Of a stretch of DNA of 64,000 bases, positions 23,773-37,400 are shown piece after piece. Source of the stretch: Stenopsyche tienmushanensis (lineage: Eukaryota > Arthropoda > Insecta > Trichoptera > Stenopsychidae); NCBI GenBank assembly GCA_008973525.1, contig WACJ01000218.1, positions 124,001-188,000 of the forward strand, in the 5' to 3' direction. Below the pieces are notes generated by a model. It was not told the origin of the DNA. It searched no databases and saw only the letters and a list, made by a program, of their open reading frames with translations. Within the stretch, counting starts at the first letter, position 1, and each line of letters opens with the position of its first letter. Position numbers and translations under genes: made by a program.

Positions 23773-24548
23773 TTTGTAATGAACATGTTCGTTTATATAT
23801 AAGATAAACTATTCTAATTCGGTTGAAATGTTTCAATAATTATTTTCATGAAATCAGACCATCTTTCGGCGTCTCTTTTCCGATACAATTGATGAACCAT
23901 ACGGGCCTTAAGGATATAAAGCATCCTTGGACCAACAGTACTCTAGGGTCCCTACCCTACATAACGACACAATAAAGTTCTGCCATTAAATCTCAGTTTC
24001 TTGGTTTATCATCATCCGTGATCACATCGACCCTGACTTGTAATTATCGACGATAATTATAGATAAACTCTAAAATTACTTTGCTTTGATATTAAATAAT
24101 GAATTTCGTTCACGCAGTACGATAGTATTTAATGATGCCAAGCTATTTTATAAATGGTATTTAATTGCATTGAAAAAATGTTTCAGAATCACTGCAAAAA
24201 ATTGCATTGAATAATATTAAAATGGCACGCGCCTATCACATGATTAAAACGAAAAATTAGAACATCCTATTTAAAAAATAAATATATTTAATAATTATTA
24301 AAAAAAATGTTCCAAGAGTCTCAGTCGTAGATTGGTGTAGTATCTGCAATTAATTTCTGTACGGATGAGTTATTGTTTGAAGCGATGACCTTACTGATGA
24401 TAATATTTTAGACCGATGTATCATTTAAAAATATTTAATTGAACTTAATTGACGTCACTTCTTTAAATTTGTAAATAACATAATCTCTACAATGTTTGAG
24501 ATATTTTGGTAACGCTGCTGAAAAAATGCATGTATGTTTTACAAACAA

Positions 24549-25064
24549 CCCTTTGCACTCTGTTGTCCCCTCTCAGGGGACATCGTAAATCTAGCATGTC
24601 ACTAGGATGTCTCCTCTCGTGGGACATTAGAGTTTATTAGTGTTTACGGAGAATCAACTTTTTGAGAAATGTATGTTTAAAGTTTCCTAAAGAACGCAAA
24701 GAGGGCGCGGGGAAAGACAAGAGAATCTTCACACATTTTTTTGGTGACTAGAAATGTGTATTATCAACCCTTATATAATTTACTGCATCTAAGAAGAAAA
24801 AAAGGCGTCAAACTATGTACTTATTATTGTCAAACGTGAGAAAATCAGCCTGCAATAAGCTTTTCATACTGTACAAAATTATAAGAAATTTTTTTTTTTT
24901 TTTTGCAAATATATATTTCTTGATGTCTACACATTCATATAAGTCCAATATTATTAAAATACCTTACTTGGTTTTAAAACTATACTATATAATATGAGGG
25001 TTGCCAGCAAAGTGGCGTTGAGTGGCTGATAGGTAATTTCCAAGATGCTTCAGATTGCAAAGGG
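24549..25064 (+). mobile_element. piggyBac-like MITE, 516 bp, TIR CCCTTTGCA
   Basis: The termini CCCTTTGCACTCTG and CAGATTGCAAAGGG are inverted repeats. TTAA follows the right end (25065-25068); the left TTAA has decayed to ACAA. Just inside the left end a GTCCCCT-CTC-AGGGGAC hairpin is present. The short internal ORFs carry no transposase motif. Confidence 0.78.
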
Positions 25065-25575
25065 TTAATAAATTAAACACTAAACGAACCAATGATATCA
25101 TAAAATTCTATGCATAACTACGGTTGTGAAAATTTTCATCGCCTTGCGTATGATAAAAACAACAAGTGTTTATAAGCCATTAAACTCTTTAAGGATGTAT
25201 GTATTCGAGTATTTATTTTTCTTTTAATTAATTGCCATAGTGGATGTTCATTGATAATATAAAAAAAAACAAAGTATATAGCCCGGGTACTACGCATTAG
25301 ATCCAATTTATAAGTGTTTAAAAAACATCAACATAAAATACATTTGATTCTATGCAATGTTTAAATTGACTTTAAACTGGTTTTTGTAGTATGGTTGTTT
25401 AAGTAATAGGACGACTTAAAAATGTAGTCGCCGATAATCCTGTACTTTTTATATATTCCATACAAAATGTTTATATTTAACGCATAAAGATAAGCTAAAA
25501 TATAAACATTTATTTATATTCTGGAATATGTTGTTAATAGCAACTTAATTGTTCTTATTTACTGAGAGCTGCCAG

Positions 25576-26133
25576 CAGGGCCGTAGCTAGGGTATGATGC
25601 GCCCGTGGCATGAATCTAAATTGCGCCCCTCTCCACATTTTCGGACGGACATTTTCCATATTTTTTTTTAAGGTGATAAAATAATGTTTAATATTTTGAC
25701 ATTATTTGTTAGTTTTAAATCACTTTCATATACTACAAAAATTTGTCACCATCGCTGCTCGTGGGTGCTTTTATCACAGTAAGGGAAAAGTTAATGGGAA
25801 TGAGATCCTGTTCAATTTTTTATTATATATGTATATGCATTTGGATAAGATAAGATTTGAAATGCTGCAAAGACGATATGCAGACTTATTTGGCGCAATA
25901 AACAAGTATTATCTATAAACGAAGATGTAGGGAAACCCTTTGCAAGATACCGAAAATGACTCCATAATACTGTTATGTCAAATAACGCGTTAATGCATCT
26001 AGAGTAGAATGGTCAAGCAAAATAAAAACCAAGTGCAGTTGTCTCAATCGTGTCGGTATCCTGCGTTTTGCGCCCCAAGCCCAGTTGCGCCCGTGGCAGG
26101 CGCCTGCTTTGCCACGCCCTAGTTACGACCCTG
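25576..26133 (+). mobile_element. Complete hAT MITE (CAGGGCCGTA family) with exact 8-bp TSD
   Basis: 558 bp bounded by CAGGGCCGTAGCTAGGG and the inverted CCCTAGTTACGACCCTG. GCTGCCAG flanks it on both sides (25568-25575 and 26134-26141). This copy defines the ends of the family that is scattered through the window. Its interior lacks the usual GGTCCGCTTTTCGGACCGCT core, so it is a rearranged or deleted member. No transposase. Confidence 0.93.
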
Positions 26134-26514
26134 GCTGCCAGCATAAATTGAAGGGCATCTAACACGTGTGAATAATTTAATAGTTGTGGCGTGTTTCTGG
26201 ACTATCATTATGACAGTCTGGCGACTGAGTGCCATTGGGTCTGGGAGGCGAGGAGGTCGCCAGACTGTTATCAGCATGTTAAGATAGTACCAGACTGGTT
26301 CAAACTTGCTGATGCTAACCAGAAAATGATGTCAATTTTAAAAAGTTAGAATAAATTATTTTTAATACCCTTCACGTTTATTAAAATGCCAGGCCAAATA
26401 GATCTTGTTAGCGCGTTGTCTTAATGCCTGTATCTAACCGCGTCTTTTAAATCTTTTTTAATATACATTATAAAATAATATACGAAGATAGTCTCAAAAG
26501 TACCAGACCTAACG

Positions 26515-26925
26515 TATAGATGTAACCTACCAGACCTAAAACAGGACGGAGTAACCATAAACAGGGTCTGTGTATCCAACCGGTCCGCTTTTCGAACCGC
26601 TGACATGACGAATGAACGCCTCGCGATCGGACGCCATTCCCGAATCGATCGAAAATGTTGTTGTCTTTATTTTATTGCGGCTTATGCCGGCTGAGTCGGC
26701 TCGATGTTTAAGCGATAATGAAAAAAGAGGGATTAAACCACTTAGTAAATATTATAAAAACGAACAGAGTCAATCAGGGTTGATTAAAAATAAAAAGCTT
26801 GTGCAACTCTTGACTGGGTCGGTACTCTGCGTTTTGCGCTCCAAGCCCAGTGGCGCCCGTGGCGGGCCCCTGCTTTGCCATCCCCTTGTTACAGCCTTGG
26901 TCTTCCATTTCTTGTCTCGTTGTTA
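26515..26925 (+). mobile_element. hAT MITE, CAGGGCCGTA family, partial
   Basis: Carries the family core from ACAGGACGGAGTAACC to TACTCTGCGTTTTGCGC and the decayed right end CCCCTTGTTACAGCC. An open frame across it (26612-26947) is a by-product of the repeat and not a gene. Confidence 0.75.
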
Positions 26926-26974
26926 CTATCAATACGGTCTTCTCTGAACAACGTAAACCACTCAAATTATAAAA

Positions 26975-27555
26975 TTAGCTAAGATAGCAACATAAATTAG
27001 TAAGATAGATAAATAAATAGTTTTTATGGGTGGGAGACTAAGTCTAGACTCGTTCGCGACCTCATTTGGCGCGAGCCACCTATGTAATTTCGTCTCTGAA
27101 GGAGCTTCCGTGATCGTAAAGATCATAGAAAATGCCGCAAAAAGCCCTAAAAGAGAAGACGGCGGCCACAGGGTTTGTATGTCCAATCGGTCCGCTTTTC
27201 GAACCGCTGATTGGACGAATGAGCGCCTTGCTCTCGGACGTCATATCTAAACATGTCTACAGAATTACGAACTCTCATTACAAAACGAAGTTGTCCGAAG
27301 AAGACTTATCGGATTGATTGTTTAAATTTTTTAATTGGTGAAAATATTGTTGTTTATTTTATTGCGGGTTAAAGAGGGATTAAACAACTTAGTATATATT
27401 ATAAAAACAGAACCGGTGTTGATTCGTGTAAAATAAAATAAAAACCATATGCAACTCTCGACCGGTCGGTATTCTGCGTTTTGCGCCCCAAGTCTGTGGT
27501 TTGCGCCCGTGGCGGGCGCCTGCTTTGTCACGCCTTTGTTACGGTCCTGGTCATG
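26975..27555 (+). mobile_element. hAT MITE, CAGGGCCGTA family, partial
   Basis: Tandem neighbour of the previous copy in the same orientation. It shares the 5' part of the 12049 copy (GACCTCATTTGGCGCGAGCC) as well as the 3' core ending GTTACGGTCCTGG. No transposase. Confidence 0.78.
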
Positions 27556-27559
27556 AGTT

Positions 27560-30500
27560 GTGATTAATGGGTGACTAATAAATGAATATTAAAAAAAAAA
27601 CTAGATGACTATCTCAATTAGACATAAACACTACGTTACAAAATTTGAATACTCAATACAAATATCCGATATAACTGTTATTATTGAATCAAGAATATTT
27701 TGTGATTAAAAGCTGCAGAGATCTTAATTTTAAAAAATGGTTAGTATTAAAATGATGTAAAAATGTTATGAAACATTGTATTTTTCCTCGTGAAATGTAT
27801 GTACTGATTTATCATTTTTTCCCCTAATTTTTGTATTATTTTGCAGCAAAAATAGCCAAATAAATATATACAATAAGAAATGAAACACAACGTTCATCTA
27901 TTTAATTTGTATTGTAAATATTGTCATAGAATACAATAGAATTCTTCTGTAAATAATTTTCTTATGTCCTTTGTATAAACATCACTTTTGTTTGTATAAA
28001 CCATACACGTGGGTGTATATTTGATCCAAAGCTTTGTCTTGTGATGGATTGTTTTATTAGTTATTTAACTATAAATCTATTTACACATTATTATCTAATT
28101 ATCTATGGCAAATTCGAAGGCATTTATCGCTATTGTGGCGATCCATTTTCACATTAAAACGTTATATTTTGTATGCAATTTCATCAATCGATTATTGTTT
28201 TTAACATTTATTTTAAAACTATTTCAAACTGAAAGCTGAGAACGTTTATATTTATTAAAAATAGTTTCTTCTTAATACTGTACACAAAAGAAATATTTTT
28301 AATTAGAATACATGTCCATATAAAATTTGCATAGTTCATTTCCATCATAACAAAGTATTATTAAAACAAGTTAATATGTAAAGAAGAGAGAAAAATACCA
28401 TCGAAAATTGACAGGTTTTTTTTTAAAAATAATATGCATGCTATTATGTAGATAATGTTTTTTAATGTCTCCTGAATAAATTTAAATTTAATGGAATTTT
28501 ATACACCGCAATGAAAACCTATACATAGCAGGAATGACCACACTCTTAACGTCTAGAAGTGACTCGTTAACTAAATTAACGATGGACGTCTACCAATATA
28601 TTCACAAATAACCAATTCAAATAAAAATCAAATAACAGTGCATTTAGCAGTTTTCCATAAATTGATCAACGGACGATCGTTAATTTATAGTTGACTCCAT
28701 GGCCATCCCTGGTATTAAATATTTAGTTCTAAATTTAATTCATAAATTAAATCAAAATAATGCCATATAATAGTTAATTATTTTCAATAAACGAACGTCC
28801 AAACGTCGATTTGGCTGTGGAAATATTTACAAAATTGTATACCCATGGATAGCTTATCGGGTTAATATAAGATTTGATTTAAATCAAACAAATAAATCAC
28901 ATATTTACAAAAAAAAATCACTCAATTACATTGCTAAAATTATATTAATACTAGTATTTTTGCCATATTATAAACCAACATGAACACTAATGTATTGATA
29001 TTTACATTAGATTAGGCATATGATAAATATATGATTTCATACCGACTATCTTTAAACTGAATCTTTATAAATTCTAATAAAATAATCTAAATGTTTTAAT
29101 TTAGTAAACTAAATAATAATATTTTACTAAAATTATACATATTAGAATTATGTTAATATAAACCAGTTAGCGTCGAATAGCCGAAACTATCAAAATGTTG
29201 AATATTCCATCCGTTTTATGAATTAATTAGATGAGCTGAATATCTTAAAATGCACATTAAAGTATAACCATTTTATTAAATTGCTCTTATCAGCGAAGAA
29301 TATATGGATATTAGATATATTTGTATGTTATATTAAGGCATTTTTAAAATAACAACCCAATGAATTGATAAATAGGAGTATTAGAAATTTAAGAGTACAA
29401 TTTATCATATACAATTGAGTTTACTCGGTTAATTATATTTATTTTCATATTTTACATCAATGCATGTTACGGAATGACTCTATCGAAAAGATTTCCACGG
29501 CAATTAAATAACGCTGATAGATTTTAAGGGTGCTCAATTTACTTTCAATCCTAAAATCGTATTAAAAGTCTAAATGTATGAAAACAAGAATTAAAGTTTG
29601 TCCCGCTTTATCAAATATACAATATTATCTGATACTCTCAAGGCAAATATCAGATCTTAAATAACATAAAATTGTGTTTTATTAAAATGAAATCAACACC
29701 AATTGTGTTATCTATCATTACAACCAAATGGATATATTAAATTAACGAATCCAAGTTTAATTTCAACACAGGACGGTAATATTTAGGTCAATATTTTATA
29801 ACGTTACGATAAAATATTTTTTTAATTTAAATCTTATTTTTGCATTTAGGCCTACATTTGGATTCAAATATCATATTTATCATCTTGCAGATGTTATGTT
29901 TTAATTTTGTTAATTATTCCGATATTGAAATATATCGAGAGAAGTTCTAACGGATGATCTTTGAACACGTCGAGTTCCCGTTTAGCATTTGATTTGGGCC
30001 AGTTCAATATTAATTTGAAATGAAAGAAGATGTTAGGCAGTTTTCAAAAACATTATAATTCAATTATAATAATAGTATAAATTTAAGTTTATAATAGTTG
30101 TTATAGAAAGGCAATTGGTAGGAAATATAAATATGAGAGGAATTATTTCTAACTGATTATTATGTTATTCCCTTATGTAATAAAATGAATGTATCTATGT
30201 ATTTATGCACCGTCATAGGTGTCGTTAACGGGTATTTGCACTATAGAAAGCTTATCCTAATTACAACCACAATGTTTTATTACTTTAAACGAATAAACGT
30301 TTGATTGATGAATTTCATTGAATTATTATGGATATATTTAAATGAATATTTTGGTAGTGCTCCATTTTATTTGACCTAAAAATCATAGATAATTGTGGGT
30401 GAAAGGCCATTCATTCTTCGAAAAATTCATATAAAAAGCTTTTCATTCTTATTATGATTCAGTTAATACACCCGTAAAGCATTAGCTTTTTTTACTTCAG

Positions 30501-31070
30501 TCTATTAAATGCTAAAATAGCAGTCTATTTATGTCATGAACTTTTTAATAATAAAGAAAATGTTGTTTACGAATACTGACAAAATTTAGACACGTGTATG
30601 AAATTCAATTAAGATTTAAAAGATAAGCATCTTGATTTATTCGGTGTGTTATAATAAGTATTTATTTGTCATCATATAATATGAAACATCTTTTGAATGT
30701 AAATTGAGCATAAAACTGTCTCAAAGACATAAAATAAATGACTGCTTTAAGAAACGCTATATAACAAAAATATTACATGTTTGGGATAATAAAGCTAGCG
30801 GCGGTTAATATAGCATAGGTCTCGTGTAAAGCTCAATGTATAATTGAAAAATAAGATAATATACAATCAAATCAAATTTGTGAGAGGGATTACTTTTAAT
30901 TTAAGACAAAAAACGCGAACAAAATATAAAATTCAGGATTGTTTCTGAGCTATTGAAGAACTTAATTAGCGTGCCGTGTACAAATTATTAAAATTATGTT
31001 CTTTTTTAGCATTCTTTTTTGGTAATAAAAGGGATTGCTAAAAGCCACCTTTTATGAGAGCTCTTGTTGA
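27560..31070. other. 3.5 kb AT-rich intergenic DNA, nothing recognised
   Basis: Very A+T-rich. I found no ORF with family motifs, no transposon termini and no RNA gene. Part of it may be 3' flank of the TBC1D30-like gene. Confidence 0.6.
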
Positions 31071-31081
31071 ATATTGATGAT

Positions 31082-31087
31082 TTTATT
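31082..31087 (-). promoter_or_regulatory. Candidate polyadenylation signal of the TBC1D30-like gene
   Basis: AATAAA on the minus strand, about 86 bases past the TAA stop (31175-31173). In such AT-rich DNA the hexamer is common, so use of this particular one is unproven. Confidence 0.4.
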
Positions 31088-31172
31088 GTATGAGAAATAT
31101 ATAAATAAAATTTTAAAAGTGAATAGAGCATTTTGTCAGGTGAAAATAATAAAATATATTAAGGTAACGACT

Positions 31173-31487
31173 TTATTTTGCTGGTGATTTTAATGGATCT
31201 TTATAGAGTCCTAGTCTTAAACCTAGTTCTTTCGGTTGCCTAGAAGACGTCCTCACGGGAAACGGATTGAATATTTTGTCGGGACTCTTCAAAGAACGAC
31301 TCTTTTCGTGCGCCGACGTTGGACTCGTTGAAGTCTTTAAAGAACTTATGCAAGCCGATTCGGGATCAGTGAACGAGCCCTGTATGCAGGATGAATCTTC
31401 CGAAGTCAATCTGAATTTATCCAATTCCAAGGATAGCTCATTTTGCGAAATCCCAGTAGCGTCTTTGTTTTGGGGATACGTCGGAAT
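31173..31487 (-). CDS. TBC1D30: TBC1D30-like terminal exon
   Basis: 104 codons and TAA. It starts IPTYPQNKDATGISQNELSL after a TTTCCAG acceptor. The end carries FNPFPVRTSSRQPKELGLRL and GLYKDPLKSPAK, the conserved C-terminal NPFP...GL(K/R)LGLYK type motif of the subfamily. Confidence 0.9.
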   Translation of the reverse strand: MPTYPQNKDATGISQNELSLELDKFRLTSEDSSCIQGSFTDPESACISSLKTSTSPTSAHEKSRSLKSPDKIFNPFPVRTSSRQPKELGLRLGLYKDPLKSPAK

Positions 31488-34400
31488 CTGGAAACAACAA
31501 TTTTATGAATCATATTTCTGATCATTGTATACGTGAAATTTTAATAAAATTGTCAATTTCATGACGTCTTTTCCACCTTATACCTCTATTACGTTCAGTA
31601 ACATTGAGTTCGACTTGCATTTGCAATGATATTTATTTGTAAATTGATATTCAATTTATAATAAATATTGATCTACCTGATACAATAAAGTTATTCAAAA
31701 TTAACTCAATTATAAAATTTCAAATCAATAATCAAATATTTCAATTAAAAAATTATTTACCTTTGGGCTTATTGGCGTAGATACTTGATCCAATGAAGTC
31801 AATTGACAAAGTGTATCGCTAGAATTGAACGTGGTCGGCTTGGAAGACGGTTGATCGTCAATGGATGGATCGAATGAGAAGCTCATAGACGAAGAAACTA
31901 TGCACAGATCACTCGATTGGCTTGTTTCAAATCGCAATGCTTCCGGTCTTGTAATACTGTCCATCGGCGAGCACTCCGTGACCCTCGAAAACGTATCGCT
32001 CACTCGCGACAACGGGGAATCATTGAATTTTTGCAGATTTTTGAAGACTCCGTCTATATAACCTGAATTTTCTGTAGATTTAAATGTAAATTTGTACGGT
32101 GAAGATAAATTGTAAGAATCGCTGATGCTGTTGTTGTTTTCCATTTTCCAGGATTCGGTAAAATCATGCACGCTATAGTCAGCGGGCTCGTTGACTGCAT
32201 CGCTAACGGCGGTCAGAGTCGAATTTTTCTCTATGTCTGGGGATGAGGATAAATTATAATTGACGGGATTCAAATGAAGCTCGACTTCTTTCTTGGTGGA
32301 ATTTTTAACGTTGCTAATGCTGGATATTTTTGATTCTATTTCCTGACTTTTATAATTTGGCTTTTCTTTAATTTCGTATTCGTAATCGCTTTTACTTTTA
32401 TCTATATAGCTTGAAATCACTTCTGGATTATAAGATTTAGGTGACGTAAAGTCGCTTTTATATATACGTTGATTAGCGTTAAATCCCTTATTTTCCCAAC
32501 CGAACATATCTGTTTTATTTTCATCCGATTTTAAAATACTTTCGCTTTGATTAGGACTTGTTTTGGAAGAAAATTTAGTTAAATCTTTCAATTTTTTCTC
32601 GTAAATTGGCGTTTGTAATTTGAAAGATGTGGGACTTTCAATATTAACACTAGTTTTATTGTTTTCACCTTGACTAGGGCTCGTTTTGGAAGAAAACTTT
32701 GCGAAATCCTTAATTTTTTTTTCATATATCGGTGTTTGTAATTTAAAAGTAGTCGGGTTTTCCATGAGACAAGTATTGTTTGGAGACTTGAGCTGTAATG
32801 ATATTTTACTGAGAATCTGTCTATCGTGTACAAGTGGAGAAATATCTTTACTTTTAGACGGTGTTTGCAATGCTACGTCCAATGGAGGTTCCGAGAAGAG
32901 AGTGAGATTTTTATTCTTTCTTTGAAAACTTTCATCCAAGCTAGCGGATCTTGGCGATATAAGAGGCTTATGATTCCTATATTCAAATAGTCTTAATTCT
33001 TTCCTATCTTTTTCTCTTTGATCGGCTTCTTCCGTAAAGCTTTCGGAAGGTTCTTCTTGAAAAGAATCCCTAAACGATGTTTTATTTACTTGATTTACTA
33101 AAATTCTGTGCAATATTTTAGAATTTTCTTGGATAATCCTTAACGCTCTTTCGCTGTTCCTTCGACCTGATTGTGATCTGATCGCTTCAATCTCTTCATC
33201 GAGCATTGAAAATGATCGCTTTTGATCAGAAGGTAATTCTTCACTTTTTGTTTTCTCTAATATACTATATCTAAGGCTATCATCATTTTTTTCTAATGGC
33301 GATTTCATGGGTGATTTCATTGGTGATTTTATAGGTGGTTTTAATGGAGATTTGTCGCTTAAATGGGTTAGAACAGGGGATTTTAATTCAAAGGAAGATT
33401 CAATCGACTCTGGGCTGAGAATTTTCAATTTCTTTTTGGACTGATCCGTCGTTATAGTCGTCGTTGAAGAAGGAATAAAATAACCGGTTTTATCACTGGT
33501 TTCATCCGTTAATACATAAGAATTATTATAGTCGGAATGTTTCTGTTTTAAAACAGTTTTTTCGCTTTCAAACGGTATGTGTGGTTTTGATTTTTTGATT
33601 TGATAAATTTCATCTTTCATATGTTTCTCAAATTGTTGATTACTATATTTACACGCATCGTTTGGATTCTCTCTCCTAGTGGAATGAAATAATAAATTGT
33701 CAGATTTTTTGGCTAGCATTGAAATTCTTTTACCTTTTGAACCGTTTGGCTCGTCCTCTTCGTCGGAACTTATATAAGTTCCGGATTTTCTGGCTCCAAA
33801 GAATTCCGGACTGTGTTCGAAATATTTATCAATTTTTAAAACTATGGGTTTTTCATCCTCGCTCAGTTCACTTCCTATGTAAGAATCTTGTCTAGTTGGG
33901 CTTTTGTAGCAAAGGAACGACGGAGAATCTTCGGCAAATCCAGATGTGGTTCTTAACACCGGACTTACGGAGCTAATTGAACTGCTGACAGATCTTTCAC
34001 AGCTATTGGACCTAAAATCAGTAAATACTAATTGTTTTGTGCTTGTTTCCTCGGCGCTATCCCAACATTTTTGTTCGTCTATATTTTGTATACTTTCTAA
34101 AATACTTTCTGAATTATCAAAAAATGATTTTTTCACCTCGTCCGGCTTAGATTCGAGCTCGGTATCAAATGATTTTGTAGTCGCTTCGTTTGATGCATTT
34201 CCCATATGTTCTGACGTAGCCCATAGCTTCACTTGTTTGTTTGCATCACCTGCTTTCCTAAACTCATCTAAATAATTTCTTAATGGTTCCCCTCTATAAG
34301 AATCAACAAATTCTACAAACGTACTATCTATTTCTACAATTTCAGATGATTTTTTCAGATCTTTTTCTTTAATTAAATTATCATTTGGTGATATTTCAAC

Positions 34401-37400
34401 ACTTGCTCCTTGATTAGAATCGGGGCTTTCTTTAGTTTCAGTTTTACTTACATTTGTATTATTTAAAAGCTCTTTATATTCGTGAACAAAATTTTCAAAT
34501 TGCTTGTCTTCAACTTCTTTGGTAGATTCTGATTGAAAAAAAGATTTAGGACTTTCTTCTTTTTCAGCAATGATTTGATTTGTATTTTTTAATATGATTT
34601 CAAAACCACGATCATTTTCAAAATCTGTTTTATTTTCTTTGAAGTCTTTTATTTCTTTATGAGATTTGGGACTCTCTTTAAGTTGAGATTCATTCATATT
34701 TATATTATCTACACTTTTATCAAACCCTTGCATGAAATTTCCAATATCTGTATTACCTTCATTGCCTGAATTAATTTTTGATTCATTTATTGACTTAGAA
34801 TTTTCTTTGAGATCAGCTCCAATTTGATTTGTATTATCTAAAGCTACATCAAATTCTTTAACGTAACTACCAAATTCATCATTATTGTCATTAAATCCTT
34901 TTGATTCATGAACAGATTTAGGACTCTCTTTAATTATAGATTCAATAGTATTTGTTCTATCCAAAAGGCTTTCATATTCTTGAACATAACTACCAAATTC
35001 ATTATTACTATCGTTAAATCCTTTTGATTCTTGGATAGATTTAGGACTCTCTTTAACGTCAGATTCAATCATATTTTTTCTATCCAAAAGGCCTTCAAAT
35101 TCTTGAATATAATTTCCAAATTCGTCAATACTTTCGTTGAATGCTTTTGATTCTTTAATAGATATTGGACTTTCTTTAATATCGGATTCAATAGTATTTG
35201 TTCTAACCAAAAGGTCTTCAAATTCTTGAATATAATTACCGAATTCATTATTACTTTCGTTAAATCCTTCAGATTCTTTAATAGATATAGGACTTTCTTT
35301 GATATCAGATTCAATAGTATTTGTTCTATCCAAAAGATCTTCAAATTCTTGAATATAATTACCGAATTCTGTATCACTGTCTTTAATAACGACTTGTTCC
35401 TGAACAGAAACAGGACTTTCTTTAAGATCAGTTTCAATTTGATTTGTTCGGTCTAAGAGATCTTCAAATTCTTGAATGTAATTCCCAAATTCTGTATCAC
35501 TTTGTTTAGTTGCTACGTCATCTTGTTTTTCTAAAGATTTTTTTGTGTCTTTTTGCGATATTAATTTATCATTATTAAGCTCGTCTCTAAAAACATCATC
35601 TACTATACCCATAGGATTATCGCTTAGACTAGCAGGTTCAGAATCAAAATCACTCATCCTATTCGGTTCATCGCACAAACTCGTCGAAGTGCTAGATTCT
35701 GAGCATTCACTATAAGATGATGATTCGCTTTTTCTTCTACTTCTCATAGACGTTTGAATTATTTCGTTTACTTCAGATTCAGGCACTACTTTGCCATCTT
35801 CATCTGGATCTTCTTCGGCATTTTCTCCATTGTCAGGTTGTTTAATATCCCTCCATTTTATAGAATCTCTGCGAATTAGTGATTTTTTATGATTTTCATC
35901 TTTCCAATTAAGGGTATCGTTTTTGGTTTGGGATGATAGTTGATTTTTTGTTGAACTTTTAGATGGTTTAGGATTCCTTGATGGCGGTATAGCACCCTGA
36001 GGAGGACCGAGACGGCGACCACGTGCACTCACTATTGCGCTCTTCCCTAATAAAAGATGATTTACAGATATTGGTCCTGTTCCACTCGGAGCACCAACTG
36101 TTGAAACAAATGATATTATGACAATTGGTTTTGTGTAGATTTCAAACACAATATATAAAATGGTGATCATAGGAATTTACCTGATGGTTGCCTTGCACAA
36201 GCAGCAGCTAAAATAATATGTGCTTGTCTTTGTCTTTCTCTCAATCTGGCATATTGTTGTTTAAGAGCAGATATATCTAGAGCTAATCTTTCCCTATCAG
36301 GATGACCAAATACTCCGGCTGCGACCAGAGCTCCTCGGCCTCTGCCACTAGCCTGATGAAAAAATTTTGATCAGTTAAATTTATGATATTGAATTATTTC
36401 CGAATCTTGAATATTAATAAAAAACATTCATATATTCTTAAAATATAAAAATTAATATTTGTTTGTTCATATTTAATACGCTGCCATACCGTTCATTTGA
36501 TTGCGGTAAAACTTAGTCCACTTATTGTTTCCACTTTTTCAAATAATATAGGTATAGTATAATTAAGTAGATCTTATAAAGAAAAATCAACGTGTGTATG
36601 TTTATTCACATTTATAACCAAACCAAAAAAAATATATATATATATAATTTATACTTTTCCTTTATATATCATTCAATTTCAATAGATGTATTCATTATCG
36701 GAAAGAAAATAAATTTCATCCTCTCTATCATTCCTAATTAAACAAGATACATAACTCTTTCAAATGATATTTTTAGAATGATTACTTCTGTGGCAGCAAC
36801 GCGCCGAGTACTAGCTAGTATTAATATAAATGATACTTTAAATTATAATTTTACCTGAAGTCCATATGCAGTTGTAATAGCAAGTTTATCGCCTTCATCA
36901 CTAGAGTCTGTTTCATCTTCAGAATAAAATAGACGAAGTCCTTTTTTAGCTGCAGATTGGACCTATGAATTATAATAAATTAAAATGTAGTCTATTTAAA
37001 TATTATTTATCATTTCAAATGATTAAGCAAATGCAAACGATTCATTTGCTTTATTTTGATTCCAACATACAGAATGAGCCCAAGGAGTTATGTTATATCT
37101 ATGCTTGTCTCGTAAACGTGGCAATTCAGGAACGGGGCCAAGCTGAGCTGCTCTAGCTAGAAGAGCTTCCGAGCTCGAAGGAGGTGCTTCAAGAGTTTGG
37201 CGAGCCAATTCACCCATCACCGAATAAAATTCATCAGCTGATTCAACGACAAGTATTCGGCTGTAAACAAACAAAACAGTATTGAAGTAATTAATTTAAG
37301 ATTAAAGAACGCTTTCTTATCCAATATTTGATACAAATTCCACAGAAATTTAAGGATTTATTCAATATATTGAGTATGTATTGTATTTATGTTTAAGTAA

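Noticed and set aside
26612..26947. 111-codon plus-strand ORF
   Set aside because: Lies entirely in a hAT MITE copy. The same sequence in sister copies has stops.
31267..31521. 84-codon plus-strand ORF
   Set aside because: Antisense shadow of the terminal TBC exon, which has family motifs and matching splice sites.
35069..35437. 122-codon minus-strand ORF rich in K, I and L
   Set aside because: It is an alternative frame of the 41-residue repeat array. Its own periodicity comes from the underlying DNA repeat.
36634..36647. TATATATATAT run as a promoter
   Set aside because: Simple AT microsatellite inside an intron between two TBC exons.
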